Below are positions 34,769-45,588 of a stretch of DNA of 64,000 nt, piece after piece. A program made the position numbers and the translations under genes. This DNA is from Dryomyza anilis (taxonomy: Eukaryota > Arthropoda > Insecta > Diptera > Dryomyzidae). The stretch covers positions 46,886,800 to 46,950,799 of the forward strand of contig OX638132.1 of assembly GCA_951804985.1 (NCBI GenBank), in the 5' to 3' direction. Under the pieces are notes generated by a model. It was not told the origin of the DNA, ran no database searches, and worked only from the letters and a program-made list of their open reading frames with translations. Positions within the stretch are counted from its first letter, which is position 1; each line of letters begins with the position of its first letter.

Positions 34769-35311
34769 ATTAATTTTATTTGATGCTAATCCCGCAAAAT
34801 TGTTTCAATCCCGAAATCCCGGGATTACGGAAATAACCCGAAATTGTATTCCCTAGCTATATCTCAACCCTAATGTTCTTGATTTTCACCAAAATTAAAA
34901 TTTGGATGATACTAAGCTTACTTTATCTCACTACACCAAACTCACCATACCAAAACTCACCAAATCAAAATTCACCACACCAAAACTTAATATGAATCAT
35001 CTGCACGATTTTCGTTAAGATTTGGATTATACAGACCTAGGAGAAAGTCTCTATATAGATTTCGTTGACCACGTCAACTTTTACGCCTATTTTTATTTTT
35101 GGTGTATGTTCCAGATTCATAGCAAAACGAACAAATTTTTCTGTAAATTTGCATTATTATGATATTATGTCCATGGAGTATCGTCAGTCAGAAATAATCA
35201 GATTGGACAAAGAGGAGTAGTACCCCCATACATATTCTTTATATTATTTAATTCACTCCATATCCTTACATTCACAAAATTTTTGCACGAGTCGTGCACG
35301 GTTCCAGCTAG

Positions 35312-36284
35312 TGTATTAATGAAGTTACCGAGGATTCGACCACATTAGTACATTATTTCGCAACGCACATTCATCACATTGAACATCTTCAAAATCGTGT
35401 GCATAAGTATAAGTGTACATAAGCATAATTGTCTGCTGGAAATAGTTTCTACATGGTCTTTTTAAGTATGTCTACTTGAAAATTCTAAATACCGTTCTTC
35501 ACTAATAACATCACTTTCACAATTATAACATTCATAATATATATTATTTATTGTCATACTTTGATGGGTGGTGTAATTGTGTTGCAAACTTTTTAATTAA
35601 TTGTATTTTCAGATTTAACGCCATGTGATATTTTTGCAAAAATATTGACATCCGTGTTCAACTCTTCGTATTCGTCGAACTGCACTATAAATATAAAAAG
35701 ATCTTGGGATGTTATTAAGTGAGTATAAGATTTTCTTAGTATCAGCATTTTATTATCAGCCCAATAAGCAACATCTATGGAATTTTAATAAAATATGAAT
35801 AGTGAAGACATCTATATGCACAAGTGCATTTGAAACTAGGGATGTCAAAAAACCTTTCAAAAAAAAAGAGCCATTTTCTTCCCTGCCTGTGGAAAAACAC
35901 ATTCTATTTAAAGATGTGACATTCCCAGCCCAAATATCAATGTGTGTTACGATGTCATAGAAATATATAGTTCTCGTGCAGTAAGAAATCCTAAACTATA
36001 CAAATTACTGAGATTATTACGTTTTTTTGAAAACTGTCATTAATTAAAGTCTGCCAAATGAAACTAGTAGTAATGGAAAAATAATGTATTAACCAAACAG
36101 TAAAATAAAACACTGGTTACTTCTTGGCATTCATAACTTTCCACTGCATCGAAGATTCTACCAAACTTGAACATTTAAATTAAAATAAAATGTTCAATAT
36201 ATATTACTACAACAGTCGCGACAAAACAATATTATAAATTTAAATTTAATAATGAGTAGCTGTAGGGTGTCGCATTTTTTTTGT
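35312..36284. other. Spacer with one exon-like block
   Basis: AT-rich DNA that I cannot assign to a mobile element, apart from the exon-like block at 35613-35718. Confidence 0.45.
35613..35718 (+). other. Candidate internal exon of an unknown gene
   Basis: 106 bp flanked by TTGTATTTTCAG on the left and GTGAGTATAAG on the right, both close to consensus splice sites. One frame is open throughout if the preceding exon supplies the first base: it reads LTPCDIFAKILTSVFNSS, then YSSNCTINIKRSWDVI. Base composition is less AT-rich than the surroundings. Two possible N-glycosylation sites (NSS, NCT) are in frame. I do not recognise the protein. It could be an exon of a host gene on the plus strand with transposon-filled introns, or chance. 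Confidence 0.35.
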
Positions 36285-36844
36285 TTTTTCATGTCAAATT
36301 TTCAAAAATTTCAGTTCAGTCGCTCAGACGCATTCATTGACGACGGATGTATATTTGATTTTTTTAACCCTTAAAGCCTGCCGAATCAGATAAACACCAG
36401 GAGATTGTAGAACAGTGTTATTTGAAACTGAAGCGAACATTAAAAGTGTTATAACGCAACAAGAAGTGTCTACTATATATGTGTGTGATTCATTGTGTGG
36501 TCCATTGTGTGCCGATTGCACAATGTCCTGTCAGGACGCCGATGAGGATGCGGGTAGCTTCTTTATTGACAATTATCCGTAGGGAAAGGTTCAAATTTTA
36601 TTTTGTGATAAAGTTTGCATCTGCTACATATCGAAATCGTGCGATAACTTGCGATATAAAGTACCAAAAATGGCCTTTTTTTGCAACTTTGACTGATTTT
36701 TGAGTACGCAGCAAGAATCAGGAGACCGAAATCTACCAGAAATGATAAGTTTCGTTTCTGTGGAAAATTCTTGTAGAACAGTGTTATTTGAAACTGAAGC
36801 GAACATTAAGTGTTATAACGCAACAAGAAGTGTACTATATATGT
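36285..36844 (+). repeat. Dispersed repeat X, copy 2, with a LINE-C duplication
   Basis: Blocks at 36285-36410 and 36590-36770 match repeat X copy 1 (27535-27934). Between them, 36409-36575 is a direct duplicate of 36773-36945. Shared phrases include GAAACTGAAGCGAACATTAA and GTGCCGATTGCACAATGTCC. On the minus strand the latter reads VLTGHCAIGT, the C-terminal part of LINE-C ORF2. Confidence 0.75.
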
Positions 36845-36879
36845 GTGTGATTCACTAGGTGGTTCATTGTGTGCCGATT

Positions 36880-39800
36880 GCACAATGTCCTGTCAGGACG
36901 TCGATGAGGATGCGGGTAGCTTCTTTATTGTTATTTATCAGGCTTTTTGTTCTTTTCTCATTGGTGTGTGGCCAGAGACGACGTGAGGTAACACAGCCGT
37001 TTGTTTTTTCGGTCGTATTAAGGTCAATATGTCTTCTTAGAACACCTAATGGAATCCTAATCGAAGGACATGCATCCTCTATTCTACGTGAAGAGCCCTG
37101 TCGCGCTAGCTCATCGGCTTTTTCCTTCCCTTCTATATTGTTATGTCCGGGAATCCAGCATATGGTTATAGCATGGGTTTGACTTAGTATGTTGAGTGAT
37201 CAGCGACAGTTGAGTACTGTGTTCGATTTTATGACCTAATTGTCTAGTGCTAGGATGGCAGCTCAACTCTCCACAAAGATTGTATTCTCCGATGGATCCA
37301 TGTTTTTTGTTTGGATGGTCTGTGTTGCTTTGTCTATCGCGAATATTTCTACTCGAAAGACACTGCAATCATCGAGAAGTCTATGTGACTCGTGAATTTG
37401 CAGTGCGTCGCAGAAAATGCCGAATCCAGTACCTATTTCCATCTTAGACCAGTCAGTAAAGACCTGGAGGTGGCTATTACATGTTGGCAAGTTTGAGCTC
37501 CATTTGTCTCTACTAGGTATTACGGTGGAGTAGTTTGGATTTATTTCCATCTGTGGTGTTATATAGTCTGTTTTTGGGAGTTCGATCATATTGAAAACTT
37601 CGAGGATATGTGTGTCCATATGAGAGTTGATTCCAGAATTCTGATTCTCTGAGTCCAATCTTCTTTGCTGCTGTTCTCCGTATGAAGTCTTCTACTGGCA
37701 GAAGATTAAGCATGACCTCCATCCCTATTTGTGGAGTAGATTTCATTGCGCCTGTAATACTGGTGCATGCCAATCTTTGTACTTTTTTTCATTTCCGTAA
37801 GAAATGTAGTCTTCTTTATCGCTTCCCACCATACTGTAGAACCGTACGCTAATATGGGTCTTAATATCGCTGTGTACATCCAGTGGATTATACTTGGTCT
37901 CATGCCCGACATATACTTGGTTTACCGACAGTTAGAGAAAGCGCATAATGCTTTTTTCACTCTTTCTTCTGTGTTGTGTTTCCATCGAAGCTTACTGTAT
38001 AGTGCCAAGATATTTCGCTTCACTAGATAGACTGCGTGTGCAGCCGTCAAGTTTTGGAAGCTCAAAGTTTCCAATTTTCCTTTTATTTGAAAAGAGTACG
38101 AATTCCGTCTTGGAAGCGTTTACTCCTAGGCCGTTTTGTTCTGCCCACATTGACAATTCCTTCAGTGCAGTTTCTATAATGCTACTAATAGTAGGAAGTC
38201 ATTTTCCGCTTACCATAATTATAACATCGTCTGCATATGCTACTGATTTTATTCATTTACTTCTTTGTATTGCTAGGATTTTGTCAACTACTAGAAACCA
38301 GAGAAGGGGGGATATAACCCCTCCTTGTGGTGTACCCCTAATTGTTGTTTTCCGTACTTAACTAATGCCCAACTATGAATTTAGAATTTTATAGATCCAT
38401 TGTATTGTTTTTGTTTCTACCTGAACTTTCTCTAATACTTTTTTTATGGATTCCGTTTTTACTTTAAACGCTCCTTCGATATCGAAAAATGCTGTTAGTG
38501 TGAAGTCCTTGTAGTGTAGGTTCTTTTCAATTGTTGTAACTCCCTCGTGCAGTGCTGTTTCAACGGATTTACCCTTAAGGCGGGTTGATAGCTGCATAGG
38601 TTGTTATCATTTAGTTTTAGTCTGATGTTTTGGTCAAGTATTCTCTCCAGCGTTTTTAACATAAACGATGCGAGGGTTATTGGCCTGTAGTCCTTTGCAG
38701 TAGAGTGTGTTATCTTTCCCGTATTGGGAATGAATACCACTCTGACTTCTTTCCATATCAGCGGTATGTACCTCAGCCTAAGACAACTTTTGAAGATTGT
38801 CTTTAGCCATGTACCAATTGCTGGAAGAACATGTATCAACATAGCTGGTATTATATCGTCCGGTCCTGCGGATTTGTAGGCCTTGAACGATTTAATTGCC
38901 CATGTTATCATTCTATCTGTTAACATATTGTCTCTATAGGTGCCGATTTCATTGTGAATCGGTGCCAAGATTCTATTGTGAATCGGCTCCGAGGTGTATG
39001 TAGGGGTCATGTCGTCAGGGTCTCTGCAGCCTGGCAAGTGCACTTCCATTAGGAGTGCAAGAGATTCTTGGTTTGATTCGGTCCAGGTATTGTGTGGTCG
39101 TCTGAAGTAGCTGGCTATTATAGTGTCCTTCGAGAGAACTCTACGTAGTTTTTTCAAATATTTCACAAAGCGTTTTCCATGAGTTGAATTCCCTTATGGA
39201 TTTTGTATAGGTATTTCGTTCTGACCTATACTTGGTCCAGTCAATTTCAAACTTACTTTTTCTGGCCTTGTTATGTAGTTTTCTAACATCTGTTCTCTGT
39301 TTTTTGAGTTCACTCGTCCACCAATAGTTTTTGACAGTGTTGCGACGGCGAGAGATTGGATAAAACTTTATAAAGGCTTTGTTCATTTTCTTAGTGATCA
39401 TGTCTACCGCAGAGTCTACGGATATACTGTCAGGAAAAGAAGTATCGCATGTGTGCGGAACGTTTTCCGATATCCACTCTGAATATTTTGACCACTTTGT
39501 CTTTGCAGGATTCCTAAATGGTTTTTGCTTACTAGGCTTGATGTTAATTTTAAAAAGTATTCTAAAATGGACCTAAAATGAGTTTATAGAGGACACTTTC
39601 CAGTCGTCGAACTCAATCAGTTCAGTGTTATTGATTAAAATCAGGTCAAGGACTTCTTCTCTTACTCTATTTTGAAATATGGGGTGATAACCCCTGTTAC
39701 CCAAGATAAAGTCCGAGGACTTAAGAAATTCGAAGATTGACTCACCTCGCTTGTTGATATCATTACTACCCCATGACTGTGATGTGTGTTGGCGTTACAG

Positions 39801-40172
39801 CCGATTACCAGTGGCAGGTTCCGTGTGTTCGCATATTCTCGGACTGCTCTCGGATGGAGATTGGAATCTTCGGCCGAATATGGAATATGGGCTGAACTGA
39901 GAATTATCGTTTTCTCGTTGTTTTCAACCTGTATTGCCACCGTGTAATCATTACTGTAATTGTGTAAGATAAAAGCATTTAGTGTTTTCCTAGCTAGAAT
40001 ACAGATAAGATCTTACCTCCATTTGTAGTGTGGACAGATTGTATTGTTTCGATCTTAGCCCTTGTACCTGGTTATGGGCTATCCAGGGTTTTTGAACTAA
40101 GATCACGTTACTTCATCTTCCGTTAAAAGAAGCATTAGGTCGTCTGTTGCGGCTTTGCAGTAGTGCAAATTA
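36880..40172 (-). pseudogene. LINE-C ORF2 remnant: endonuclease, reverse transcriptase, RNase H
   Basis: It starts near 40172 with QINLHYCKAATDDLMLLL. Endonuclease pieces follow: IGCNANTHHS (about 39805) and, in shifted frames, NRGYHPIFQNRVREEVLDLI (about 39630-39700). The reverse transcriptase is at 39166-38030, with YKSAGPDDIIPAMLI, DYRPITLASFMLKTLERILD and FFDIEGAF, a PQGG region at about 38310-38330 and a decayed YADD at about 38235. The RNase H is at 37480-37040 (QVFTDWSKMEIGTGFGIF, FRVEIFAI, then ICWIPGHNNIEGKEKADELA). The end (VLTGHCAIGT) is at 36890. At least six frameshifts or stops. The longest open piece is 223 codons (38495-39166). Confidence 0.82.
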
Positions 40173-40238
40173 ATTTGCACTACCTGGTGCGACTTTTTGA
40201 CCCTTTTCAACGTCGTCCTTCTCGGTCCACGCCCTCAC

Positions 40239-41299
40239 TTACCCAAGCCCAAACTTCAGCATGCCGTCTCTTTCCTCGAGCAGCCGCGCCGAATGCCTTT
40301 CAACAAAGAAGAGAAACACCTTCCCTCCGTTGTTTTGGCTTTGCCGCGAGTTGAGCAGCGTCCAACCGCCTATCTGAAAACGAAGTGGTAGCGCGGATCT
40401 GGAGGTCACTTTCAGTTTTGACCCTTCCAAAGTTCAACAATCTTGGCGATGGAACAGATCAACAATTCCAGTGATCCCTGTAAGCCGCATGCTACGACTT
40501 GAACGCCCTTATGACATCCTTCGCCGTCGAAATTGTAGTCCCCCGGTATCTGGTAAAAGAGAGAACGCTTCCAAATCCAAATCGGAACTCAAATCCGACG
40601 AGGTTTTGGATAGCAAAATATCTGTAGGGTCAAATGCCGTACCTTCGGAGCTATCAGCCAAGACGCAAAGGTCGGAGGATGAACGCAAGGAGAAAACTCC
40701 GAAACGGACCTGCAATCAGGATCCGATTCGTCAATGATGGCTACTTGTAGATCCGCTGGAGTGGCCTCGAAACTGGTGGACTTTTTTGTCCGTTTCGGAG
40801 TTTTCTCCTTGCGTTCATCCACCGACCTTTGCGTATTGGCTGATAGCTCCGAGGTTCCGGCATTGGACCCTACAGAGATTTTACTACCCAAATTTGAGTT
40901 CCGATTTGGATTTGGAAGCATCCTCCCTTTTACCAGAAACCTTTCCGTTGTTCGCCTTTTTGGGGGCAAGTAGGGTTGGTATTTTTTGGGGCGCAGGTGC
41001 TTGAAGCAGCGAGTGCGGGGTTTTGGGGAGCTTCCACCGTTCGTAGTTTTTTGCACCACCTGCGTGTGCTTCTTTTTGAGTGTCAAGTCTCGATCAGTGA
41101 GGCTTGCCTGATCCCTAGCACTCAGTTTTTTAAGGTACCTCAATGATCTCTTGTTCCCCTCACGTTTTTTGTCAGTTGCCGGTCCAGGTACAGCGATGAC
41201 CGTCTTGTCGTTATCATCGGAGTCCGCTAGCAACTCTTCTTCCGTGTCCGGCCTGCGATGACTTGTGAGGGAGGTTTGACTCCTCTTCCTCACTGTCAA
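40239..41299 (-). pseudogene. LINE-C ORF1 remnant (Gag-like)
   Basis: A 236-codon minus-strand frame starts at 41299 (MTVRKRSQTSLTSHRRPDTE). It has a basic, low-complexity middle and then TPADLQVAIIDESDPDC at about 40735-40790, similar to the start of the conserved C-terminal domain of LOA-type ORF1 proteins. There it is broken by an inverted duplication. Downstream, the piece WTLLNSRQSQNNGGKVFLFF at about 40310-40370 looks like the end of the same domain. Not functional. Confidence 0.6.
40553..40937. repeat. Inverted duplication inside LINE-C ORF1
   Basis: Arm 1 (40553-40712) and arm 2 (40788-40937) are reverse complements. The phrase SKISVGSNA then ELSA-TQRS-DERKEKTPKRT is encoded on the plus strand in arm 1 and on the minus strand in arm 2. 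Both arms include TCGGAGCTATCAGCCAA in opposite orientation. The spacer is about 75 bp. Confidence 0.9.
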
Positions 41300-41457
41300 T
41301 GTGCAGGGTACCGAAGAACGGAAGGGCTGTCACTAAGGTCTCCGCACTAACATCTTACATTATCATGGGTGTATCGCCTCCATGGTTGAAAGTGGGGCGA
41401 TACCTGGAGGCCTCAATCCATCTGTAGGCCTCAATCCACGCAACCAACCATGGTACG

Positions 41458-42660
41458 ATGAACCTTTCTGCTCCTGTAGCTGGGGGTTCATCGTGCCTCT
41501 CCATCTCCCAAATTTATGAGATAGCTAGAAATCTAGAGGAGGATAATGACAACGCAGTGGTTTTCATACCAGTAGAGGAAAGTGTCGGTTCGGCTATGCC
41601 TACGTCTAATCCTCCACTGTATGGCTGCTCGACAGTGTTGTTGTTTTCTCTCAGGGCTTCTTTCTGTCATGTATTTGGAACGATCGAAGGAAAGTAGTGT
41701 CTTACCAGCATCTAAACCTAGAGAGACCGACGCCCAACTGGAAGCTAAATTTCTATTGGAGACCGGATCCCTGAATACAGAGGTCAGGTTGTCCGATGCC
41801 CATGTGAGTAGGAGAAGGAAGGATAAAGCGAAAGATCGCAAAGAGGCTGAAAAAGTTAAAGGCGACGTTGGAGCTTTCTCTTCCCCAGCTACCACAGCAA
41901 AACGCAATAGATCGGTGGAGGTTACTCCGACTGAAGCCGGACCATCCGCTGCTGCTGTGGTGGCTGCCAATGCATCTGAGAAGCGATATGGCAAGAAGTT
42001 TAAAACTTTCACTGCTACTGCGTGATATTGCTTCCACAAGCAAGAGCACTGGTGCTTCATGTTTCGGATCGGCTGCGGATGAACTGCCTTCAACATCCAT
42101 TGGCAGAGCAAGCAGTATCATATCGTGATGTTTCTCGCAAATCTTTTCCGGTTGCGATTATTAGCAAACTGGGGAAGGAGCAAAAGATTAGTGATGCAGA
42201 AGTAAAACACTGCACCGATCATCTTTGGCGGCTAGTCAGCACCGGCGGTGTCAGTGCAAACGCAAAAAGCTATGAGACGAGTGATGGCATCATGAAGCTG
42301 CTTTGCTCGTCTCAAGCCAATTACGATTGGATTGCCACAGCCGTTGCTAAAATCCACCTTTCGCGATTCGCTGTTTTCAGCGGAGACGAACCCAAAAGCA
42401 GGCGAGCAATATGCTGGATACCTGGTCCTATCAGGAAAACAGCGGAAGTGCTTGCTTGCTTACGTGCCCAGAACAAGGGCATCGAAACGAACGGATGGAA
42501 AATCTAGAGCTATAAACCAGAGCGAGGTACGGAGGACAAGGAGGGCTCAACCCTGGTTGTTGACTTAGACCAGAAGTCGTTAGATGTCATGCTATCTAAG
42601 TATGACAGTCATCTAAACCTATTATTTGGACGGATCAAATTCCGAATCAATTCCAAATGA
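41458..42660 (+). pseudogene. LINE-A2 ORF1 remnant
   Basis: Matches LINE-A1 ORF1 from MNLSAPVAGGSSC to the stop codon: SQIYEIARNLEEDNDNA, RRRKDKAKDRKEAEKVKG, KHCTDHLWRLVSTGG, then RAICWIPGPIRKTAEVLACL. Frame changes occur near 41640, 42020 and 42505, and a small deletion lies near 42350 (AKIHLSRFAVF in place of the longer AKIPSLGKSRFAVF). The final 50 codons read on to a stop at about 42658, 40 bases before the ORF2 relic. No functional product. Confidence 0.88.
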
Positions 42661-42699
42661 ATAGGCACATGATGAGAACGAGTTAATTATCCTGTCCTG

Positions 42700-44583
42700 A
42701 TATTTACTGAGATCAATCTGCAACATACTAAAGCTGCTACCGCTTTACTAGGTAAGCGGCTCTCCATGTTGCATACATTACCTCACATCACAACCATTCA
42801 AGAACCATGGGTGTATAACAAACGCATCTGTGGTCTTAGTGAACTACGTGGTGTAATCATACAATACGATGAGCAAGCCGTAAGGTCTAGAAGCTGTCTT
42901 ATAGTATCGAAACACTATAGTATTGAAACACTATGACGGTAAGAAACCCTAGAAAAACGAACTGGGCACTCTTCAGACATGAACTTGAACTTTATCGAGC
43001 TAAGCAGAAAGAGTATAAGAAACTAATTCGTAAATCGAAAATCCTGCAGTGAGATGGATCGTGGATCCTGATGGATCGTATACTGAGTCTATGACAGAGG
43101 CACTCAGTGTCCTAGTTGAGACTCACTTTCCGGGAAATCAAATTCACATAGGGCTACTTTGTAATTCCAGCACTGGGGACAGCAATAACAACTTTAATGT
43201 GACAAAACATGACTGGCAGGTTGCCAGATTGGTTGTGCACGATGAAGCTATCCAATACGCAGTGGCCTCTTTTGATGGCTTCAAGTCACCTGCGCCGGAT
43301 GGCATCTACCCAGTCACGCTACAGGAAGGTATAACCCAATTGCTACCATTCCTAAAGAAGATCTTTAAATCAAGTCTCGCATGAGTATTCATTCCGACAT
43401 CCTGGCGTTTAGTTAAACTAGCGTTCATTCCTAAAGTTGGAAGGGAAGACTACTCCATAGCCAAGAGCTTCAGACCCATTAGTATGATGTCCTTCATACT
43501 AAAGTGTCTAGAAATACTAGTTGAGTTACACATCAGAAAAACATCGTTGTCAAGGTACCCACTATCATCAAGACAACATGCCTACCAACGTGGAAAATCC
43601 TGTGAAACAGCATTGCAACATCTGGTTGGCCGGATCGTGCATGCTATTCAGAGGAAGATGTACGTCATGGGCATATTTGTTGACATCGAGGGTGCTTTTG
43701 ATAATGCGACTTTTGATGGAATGTGTGACGCAGCTAGAAGGCATGGAATAGATGAAACATTGGTCAAATGGTTAAGGTCAATGCTAATGTTTAGGTCTAT
43801 CACCTCTGAGGCGGAGTGCGGTCAGTATATTATGGGAGGGGTGAATAGAGATTGTCCTCAAGGAGGCATTCTCTCCCCCCTGCTCTGGTGTATGCCGGTT
43901 GACTCTCTGCTCAAAGATCTTGATGGACCAGGTGTCTATTCCCAGGTCTATGCAGACGATGTTGTCATTCTTGCTCAATGACGTCTGTGTTAAAACACAA
44001 AACTCAAGCCGAAGTTTATGCAATACTTATGGCTATGGACTACATTGCGTCAAGCTGCTCTTATGGCTTTGAACAACCCGGTCATCACGTCCAAAATTGT
44101 ACGTCAATGCAGTCACGTCTCAATTAATTGTGTTGGTAAATACAATACACTGAAACTGATTTGGGTACCGGGCCATAAAGGAATTTCGGGCCGCCTCTGC
44201 ACACAAGAGCAGATGGCTGTATGAGACGAAATGCAGATTCTCCGAGCTCATGACACCGATGATAACCAAAAGATCGGCCTCGTTTCTACTTTCCTTAAGT
44301 AGAAAGGACACAACGCATGTGATAAACACATGAACGCAATCGGTCTGGCCGAAAGCGCCTTATGTTCTGCCTGCTACGAAGAAACTGGCACCACAGAGCA
44401 CTATCTCTGTGACTGTCCAGCATTTTCTAGAATTAGAAGGCAGATCTTTGGCACAGACGTGATGAGAGAGGATCAGCTTCACTCTTTATCACACAATAGC
44501 CTTCTTAGATTCAATAATGAATCAAGAAGTATCATTAAAAACCAGGGAACTGGGTCACAGCACAATGGATATAACCCTGTCTG
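42700..44583 (+). pseudogene. LINE-A2 ORF2 remnant with deletions
   Basis: Begins EINLQHTKAATALLGKRLSM and keeps the first ~70 residues of the endonuclease. It then jumps at about 42930 to VRNPRKTNWALFRHEL and on to the linker, removing most of the endonuclease. The reverse transcriptase (43060-43980) is well preserved, with SRQHAYQRGKSCETALQHLV, DIEGAFDN, CPQGGILSPLLW and YADDVVIL. A deletion then jumps to NDVCVKTQNSS and to AEVYAILMAMDY, removing the thumb region and part of RNase H. The Cys/His end (CSACYEETGTTEHYLCDCPA) is intact and the frame stops at 44582-44584. Deleted for two of three activities. Confidence 0.9.
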
Positions 44584-44640
44584 AGTACTGTGCGTCTATT
44601 TTTATCACAAGAAAAAAAAAACATTTTCAGGTCCCACGAG

Positions 44641-45005
44641 TTGCGGAGAAGTGCAGTACCACACAGTGATCCGCTATATACGGGTGGGGCTAGCTAAGTT
44701 CGGAGGTCGCCAGGTATCCGATACCTCCTTTAGCGACAGTGTAAGTTTTTAAACTGGGCGGGTTAGATTCTCAGCACGGGTATCATAATACAGCCCAGGG
44801 GCTGGTGTCGACTTATATTTAATTATTTATTTACTTCCATTTTACCACATTTTTTCTATTTCTCTTTTTTGTTAACAATAAAGATGTTACATTATTTTAA
44901 TTGTAAATATGTTTGGTTTTCTTAGTATTAACGAATACCATTTATTAATCAAAATTTATAATTTTCTATGTAAAGCGATTTGTTTCTCGTCTGAATGTCT
45001 AGTAA
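44641..45005. other. Non-coding spacer, GC-richer in its first half
   Basis: 44641-44810 is noticeably GC-richer (TCGCCAGGTATCCGATACCT contains a short palindrome) and may be a LINE 3' UTR, but I cannot place it. The rest is AT-rich. Confidence 0.4.
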
Positions 45006-45176
45006 ATGAATACTAATTCGAACTGTGGCGTTCGTGATAATTATAAAATTTTATGTAGTCAGCATGCAGGGTTATCGATTGTGCATTTTAATGCTAGAAG
45101 TATAAATTCGAGAAACGAAAAGTTAAACTGTCTTGTCTCTCATGTATATAATGCTTTTGGCCATGTTGTTCCTCTT
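45006..45176 (+). pseudogene. LINE endonuclease N-terminal fragment
   Basis: A frame starting MNTNSNCGVRDNYKILC leads to GLSIVHFNARSINSRNEKL. The phrase L-S-I-V-H-F-N-A-R-S is the usual opening of the endonuclease in Jockey/CR1-type LINE ORF2 proteins. After about 57 codons it is cut by the SINE and its target duplication. No further domain of this LINE is found to the right before the BEL element. Confidence 0.55.
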
Positions 45177-45186
45177 CGTACTATTA

Positions 45187-45512
45187 ATAATAATAATAGT
45201 TTGGCGCTACAGTCCTGTACAGAACTTCGGCCGAGCTCTCTCACCATTTTAAGCTGTGCGTGTTATATTTGTACTCAAAGTGGTGGGACCTACAGTTTAT
45301 TGCCGAATCCGAACGGCGGGTGAGAGCTTTTTCATAGGCAATGGTTTTACTCTCGTAGGTTTGCCATTTACTGACGAGAGGTAGCGCGGTATAGAAAAAT
45401 GTTTCTATGAAAAGATGTTGTTAGCCCCAGTCCAGGCTTGAACCGGGGACCTTTCGACTCGCAGTCCAACGCACTAACCACTGAGCTACCGCGGCTACAT
45501 ACTACATACATA
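45187..45512 (-). mobile_element. tRNA-derived SINE with LINE-A-type tail
   Basis: Minus-oriented. A tRNA-like head is at 45423-45496 (CGCGGTAGCTCAGTGGTTAG with box A, GGTCCCCGGTTCAAGCC as box B), then a unique body (CTCGTCAGTAAATGGCAAAC). The tail matches the LINE-A1 3' end (GCTCTCACCCGCCG, GTAGGTCCCACCACTTTGAG, GTGAGAGAGCTC) and ends in an ATT repeat. It is flanked by a 10-bp direct repeat CGTACTATTA (45177-45186 and 45513-45522), the expected target duplication. About 310 bp, complete. Confidence 0.88.
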
Positions 45513-45588
45513 CGTACTATTACTGTTCAGCATAAATATTGTCCTTGATGTTAGGCTTGCAATTAAAAAAAGAAATAATCTGTTTTGT

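Larger units (their letters stand above)
31590..34855 (+). mobile_element. hAT transposon with decayed transposase
   Basis: Inverted ends TAGGGAATTCAATCCCGG and (right end, complement) TAGGGAATACAATTTCGG. It is flanked by an exact 8-bp duplication GCTATATC (31582-31589 and 34856-34863), the hAT hallmark. Subterminal CCCGGGATT repeats lie at both sides. It carries one transposase gene (decayed), a DINE-1 copy at 34010-34692 and a TA tract. It interrupts Helitron copy 3, so it is the younger insertion. Confidence 0.92.
31316..35311 (+). mobile_element. Helitron copy 3, split by a hAT transposon
   Basis: Plus-oriented. The left part (31316-31581) starts AAAACCCTTTTTACG with GTTTGTGCGCTATGC. The right part (34864-35311) ends TTGCACGAGTCGTGCACGG then TTCCAGCTAG. 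The terminal hairpin GCACGA-G-TCGTGC and CTAG are intact, followed by T as Helitron insertions require. A block beginning near GTTGACCACGCCCACTTTTA at 31439 recurs at 35064, so the interior has a repeat of about 200 bp. An inverted, short form of the 15-bp minisatellite is at 34926-34990. The 5' TC end is not clear because a TA tract adjoins it. Confidence 0.72.
36845..41300 (-). mobile_element. LINE-C: decayed LOA-clade LINE
   Basis: Minus-oriented. ORF1 remnants lie at 40239-41299 and ORF2 remnants at about 36880-40172. Domain order is the same as LINE-A1 (endonuclease, reverse transcriptase, RNase H, Cys/His end), but the sequence is only distantly similar and heavily frameshifted. It abuts the 5'-truncated LINE-A2 at about 41425. 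Confidence 0.78.
41425..44640 (+). mobile_element. LINE-A2: 5'-truncated, internally deleted sister of LINE-A1
   Basis: Plus-oriented copy of the same family as LINE-A1, starting within ORF1 (AGGCCTCAATCCACGCAACC) and ending in an A-rich run at about 44625. Identity is high where aligned, but several blocks are missing, so it is 3.2 kb rather than about 5.6 kb. Confidence 0.9.

Noticed and set aside
45423..45496. tRNA gene on the minus strand
   Set aside because: Same reason; it is the head of a complete SINE with target duplication.
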